The position numbers were made by a program, and so were the translations under genes. A stretch of DNA of 15,829 bases from an uncultured Lachnobacterium sp. (GTDB lineage Bacteria; Bacillota; Clostridia; Lachnospirales; Lachnospiraceae). Positions 14,014-15,829 of the stretch are shown one piece after another. The DNA is taken from the NCBI GenBank assembly GCA_900546625.1, contig URDU01000046.1, forward strand, positions 1 through 15,829, given 5' to 3'. The notes beneath the pieces are model-generated. The model was not told where the DNA came from and ran no database searches. It was given only the letters and a program-made list of their open reading frames with translations. How positions within the stretch are numbered: position 1 is the first letter of the stretch; each line of letters opens with the position of its first letter.

Positions 14014-14029
14014 ATGGATGCAAATCCAT
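14014..14029 (+). other. Hairpin at the 5' end of the pckA mRNA
   Basis: ATGGAT (14014-14019) pairs with ATCCAT (14024-14029) around a GCAA tetraloop. From the promoter, transcription should begin near 14010, placing the hairpin within the first 20 bases of the message, ahead of the ribosome binding site at 14041-14046. Such 5' stems often stabilise abundant mRNAs. Confidence 0.45.
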
Positions 14030-14055
14030 AATTTATAGAAAAGAGGTTTATTCAA

Positions 14056-15660
14056 ATGGCAAATGTTGATTTAACAAAGTATGGCATTACCGGAACAACA
14101 GAGATCGTTCACAATCCTTCTTACGAGACATTATTCGAGGAAGAGACAAAAGCCGGCCTTGAGGGTTACGAGGTTGGTAAGGAGACAGAGCTTGGTGCAG
14201 TTAACGTTAAGACAGGTATCTACACTGGACGTTCTCCTAAAGATAAATATATCGTTATGGACGAGAATTCTAAGAACACAGTATGGTGGAACACACCTGA
14301 GTATCCAAACGACAACCATCCAATGAACGAGGATGTTTGGGCAACAGTTAAGGATCTTGCTAAGAAAGAGCTTTGCAACAAGAAGCTTTTCGTAGTAGAT
14401 GCATTCTGTGGAGCAAACAAGGATACACGTATGGCAGTTCGTTTCATCGTTGAGGTTGCTTGGCAGGCTCATTTTGTAACAAACATGTTCATCAAGCCAT
14501 CAGCAGAGGAGCTTGAGAGCTTCGAGCCTGATTTCGTAGTATACAATGCTTCAAAGGCTAAGGTTGAGAACTACAAGGAGTTAGGTCTTAACTCAGAGAC
14601 ATGTGTTGCATTCAACATCACATCAAAAGAGCAGGTTATCATCAATACATGGTACGGCGGAGAGATGAAGAAGGGTATGTTCTCTATGATGAACTACTTC
14701 CTCCCACTTAAGGGCATCGCTTCAATGCACTGCTCAGCAAATGCAGATATGAACGGAGAGAACACAGCAATCTTCTTCGGTCTTTCAGGAACAGGTAAGA
14801 CAACACTTTCCACAGATCCTAAGCGTCTTCTTATCGGAGATGACGAGCACGGCTGGGATGACAACGGCGTATTCAACTTCGAGGGTGGATGCTACGCAAA
14901 GGTTATCGGTCTTGACAAAGAGTCTGAGCCTGATATCTACAACGCAATCAGAAGAGATGCTCTTCTTGAGAACGTTACAGTTGCTGATGATGGAAAGATT
15001 GATTTCGAGGACAAGAGTGTAACAGAGAATACACGTGTATCTTACCCAATCAACCACATCACAAATATTGTTAAGCCAGTATCTTCAGCACCGGCTGCAA
15101 AGAACGTAATCTTCCTTTCAGCAGATGCATTCGGAGTACTTCCACCAGTATCTATTCTTACACCAGAGCAGACACAGTACTACTTCCTTTCAGGATTTAC
15201 TGCAAAGCTTGCAGGAACAGAGCGTGGAATTACTGAGCCAACACCTACATTCTCAGCTTGCTTCGGACAGGCATTCCTTGAGCTTCATCCTACAAAATAC
15301 GCTGCAGAGCTCGTTAAGAAGATGGAGAAGTCAGGTGCTAAGGCATACCTTGTAAACACAGGATGGAACGGAACAGGAAAGAGAATCACAATCAAGGATA
15401 CAAGAGGAATTATCGATGCTATCCTTTCTGGTGATATTCTTAAAGCTCCGACAAAGAAAATCCCAATGTTCAATTTTGAGGTTCCGACAGAGCTTCCTGG
15501 TGTAGATTCTGGTATTCTTGACCCACGTGACACATATGCAGATGCATCTGAGTGGGAGACAAAAGCAAAAGATCTTGCTGACAGATTCATCAAGAACTTT
15601 GCTAAATACGAAGGAAACGATGCTGGTAAAGCATTAGTTTCTGCAGGTCCTCAGAAATAA
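14056..15660 (+). CDS. pckA: Phosphoenolpyruvate carboxykinase (ATP)
   Basis: 534 residues, normal for the ATP-dependent enzyme. AAGAGG at 14041-14046 supports the ATG at 14056. It catalyses oxaloacetate + ATP to phosphoenolpyruvate + CO2 + ADP in the cytosol; in anaerobic gut bacteria the reverse, CO2-fixing direction is also common. Seen: TGRSPKDKY (57-65, with the substrate-binding Arg59), YGGEMKKG (200-207, with metal- and substrate-site Lys), the P-loop GLSGTGKTT (242-250), GDDEHGW (261-267, metal-binding Asp) and later TRVSYPI and GTGKRI motifs. Codon choice is strongly biased (AAG, GAG, TTC, CTT) compared with the neighbours, suggesting high expression. Own promoter, 5' hairpin and strong terminator: a single-gene unit. 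Confidence 0.98.
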   Translation: MANVDLTKYGITGTTEIVHNPSYETLFEEETKAGLEGYEVGKETELGAVNVKTGIYTGRSPKDKYIVMDENSKNTVWWNTPEYPNDNHPMNEDVWATVKDLAKKELCNKKLFVVDAFCGANKDTRMAVRFIVEVAWQAHFVTNMFIKPSAEELESFEPDFVVYNASKAKVENYKELGLNSETCVAFNITSKEQVIINTWYGGEMKKGMFSMMNYFLPLKGIASMHCSANADMNGENTAIFFGLSGTGKTTLSTDPKRLLIGDDEHGWDDNGVFNFEGGCYAKVIGLDKESEPDIYNAIRRDALLENVTVADDGKIDFEDKSVTENTRVSYPINHITNIVKPVSSAPAAKNVIFLSADAFGVLPPVSILTPEQTQYYFLSGFTAKLAGTERGITEPTPTFSACFGQAFLELHPTKYAAELVKKMEKSGAKAYLVNTGWNGTGKRITIKDTRGIIDAILSGDILKAPTKKIPMFNFEVPTELPGVDSGILDPRDTYADASEWETKAKDLADRFIKNFAKYEGNDAGKALVSAGPQK

Positions 15661-15703
15661 TAAAGTGCACGCTTTGCGAGCAGACTTATTGTTATGAATG
15701 ACG

Positions 15704-15736
15704 ATCGGGTGTGACTTGGTTCACACCCGATTTTTT
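15704..15736 (+). terminator. Intrinsic terminator of pckA
   Basis: ATCGGGTGTGA (15704-15714) pairs perfectly with TCACACCCGAT (15721-15731) around a six-base loop, followed by TTTTTT (15731-15736). Confidence 0.93.
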
Positions 15737-15829
15737 AATTCATAGGAAATTATGTCCTATGAATTAAAATGCCCTCCGGGCAGGATTGCACTGCGTCGGA
15801 GTGGAATTATGTCGCTGGAGCGACCCGCC
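15733..15829. repeat. Palindrome-rich intergenic element, cut by the window edge
   Basis: TTTTAATTCATAGGA (15733-15747) is perfectly inverted as TCCTATGAATTAAAA (15755-15769). It is followed by GCCC-TCC-GGGC (15771-15781), CACT...AGTG around GCGTCGG, and GTCGCT-GG-AGCGAC near the end. GC content rises sharply over the last 60 bases. No ORF is supported. I infer a dispersed palindromic repeat or structured RNA segment; it continues outside the window. Confidence 0.5.

Overview
The window looks like a chromosomal segment of a gut Lachnospiraceae bacterium (Firmicutes, Agathobacter/Eubacterium rectale or Roseburia type). The reasons are moderate-to-low GC, AGGAGG-type ribosome binding sites, sigma-A promoters with 17-base spacers, an ATP-type PEP carboxykinase, a Lachnospiraceae-like polar amino acid ABC transporter and Firmicutes-style c-di-GMP parts. 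The genus is an inference from gene families; no marker RNA gene is present.

Left, accessory part (1 to about 4360). It opens with a MobV-type relaxase gene on the minus strand that has lost its 5' end, then a decayed ORF, so this is probably a scar of a mobilizable element. Next comes the most striking unit: a clean promoter, a roughly 70-base RNA of two hairpins ending in a T-tract, and an AbiF/AbiD-type (Abi_2, HEPN) abortive infection gene. This matches the AbiF-ncRNA toxin-antitoxin arrangement related to the ancestry of Cas13. Two unrecognised genes and frame-broken coding remnants follow.

Middle part (4400 to 7820). A two-gene minus-strand operon encodes a LytTR-domain regulator and a DUF3021 membrane protein, probably a regulator with its membrane inhibitor. 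Its promoter carries two 12-base direct repeats 21 bases apart, as expected for a LytTR operator. Divergent from it is a DUF4300-like lipoprotein gene with a cluster of GTAC repeats upstream, then an AEC-family carrier gene.

c-di-GMP part (7870 to 11532). A class I c-di-GMP riboswitch and intrinsic terminator precede a secreted SH3-zinc metalloprotease gene resembling the riboswitch-controlled Pro-Pro endopeptidase of Clostridioides difficile. The next gene encodes a lactose/cellobiose-type PTS EIIC domain fused to an apparently active EAL phosphodiesterase. Both promoters share an 18-base extended -10 block (17 of 18 identical), suggesting a local circuit in which a putative sugar-sensing phosphodiesterase lowers the messenger read by the riboswitch next door.

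Right, core part (11550 to 15829). A three-gene ABC operon (binding lipoprotein, permease, ATPase) has a binding protein whose two halves are in reversed order, i.e. circularly permuted. It is followed by pckA, with a strong promoter, a hairpin at the predicted mRNA 5' end and a strong terminator. The last 90 bases are dense in palindromes and look like a dispersed intergenic repeat or structured element cut by the window edge.
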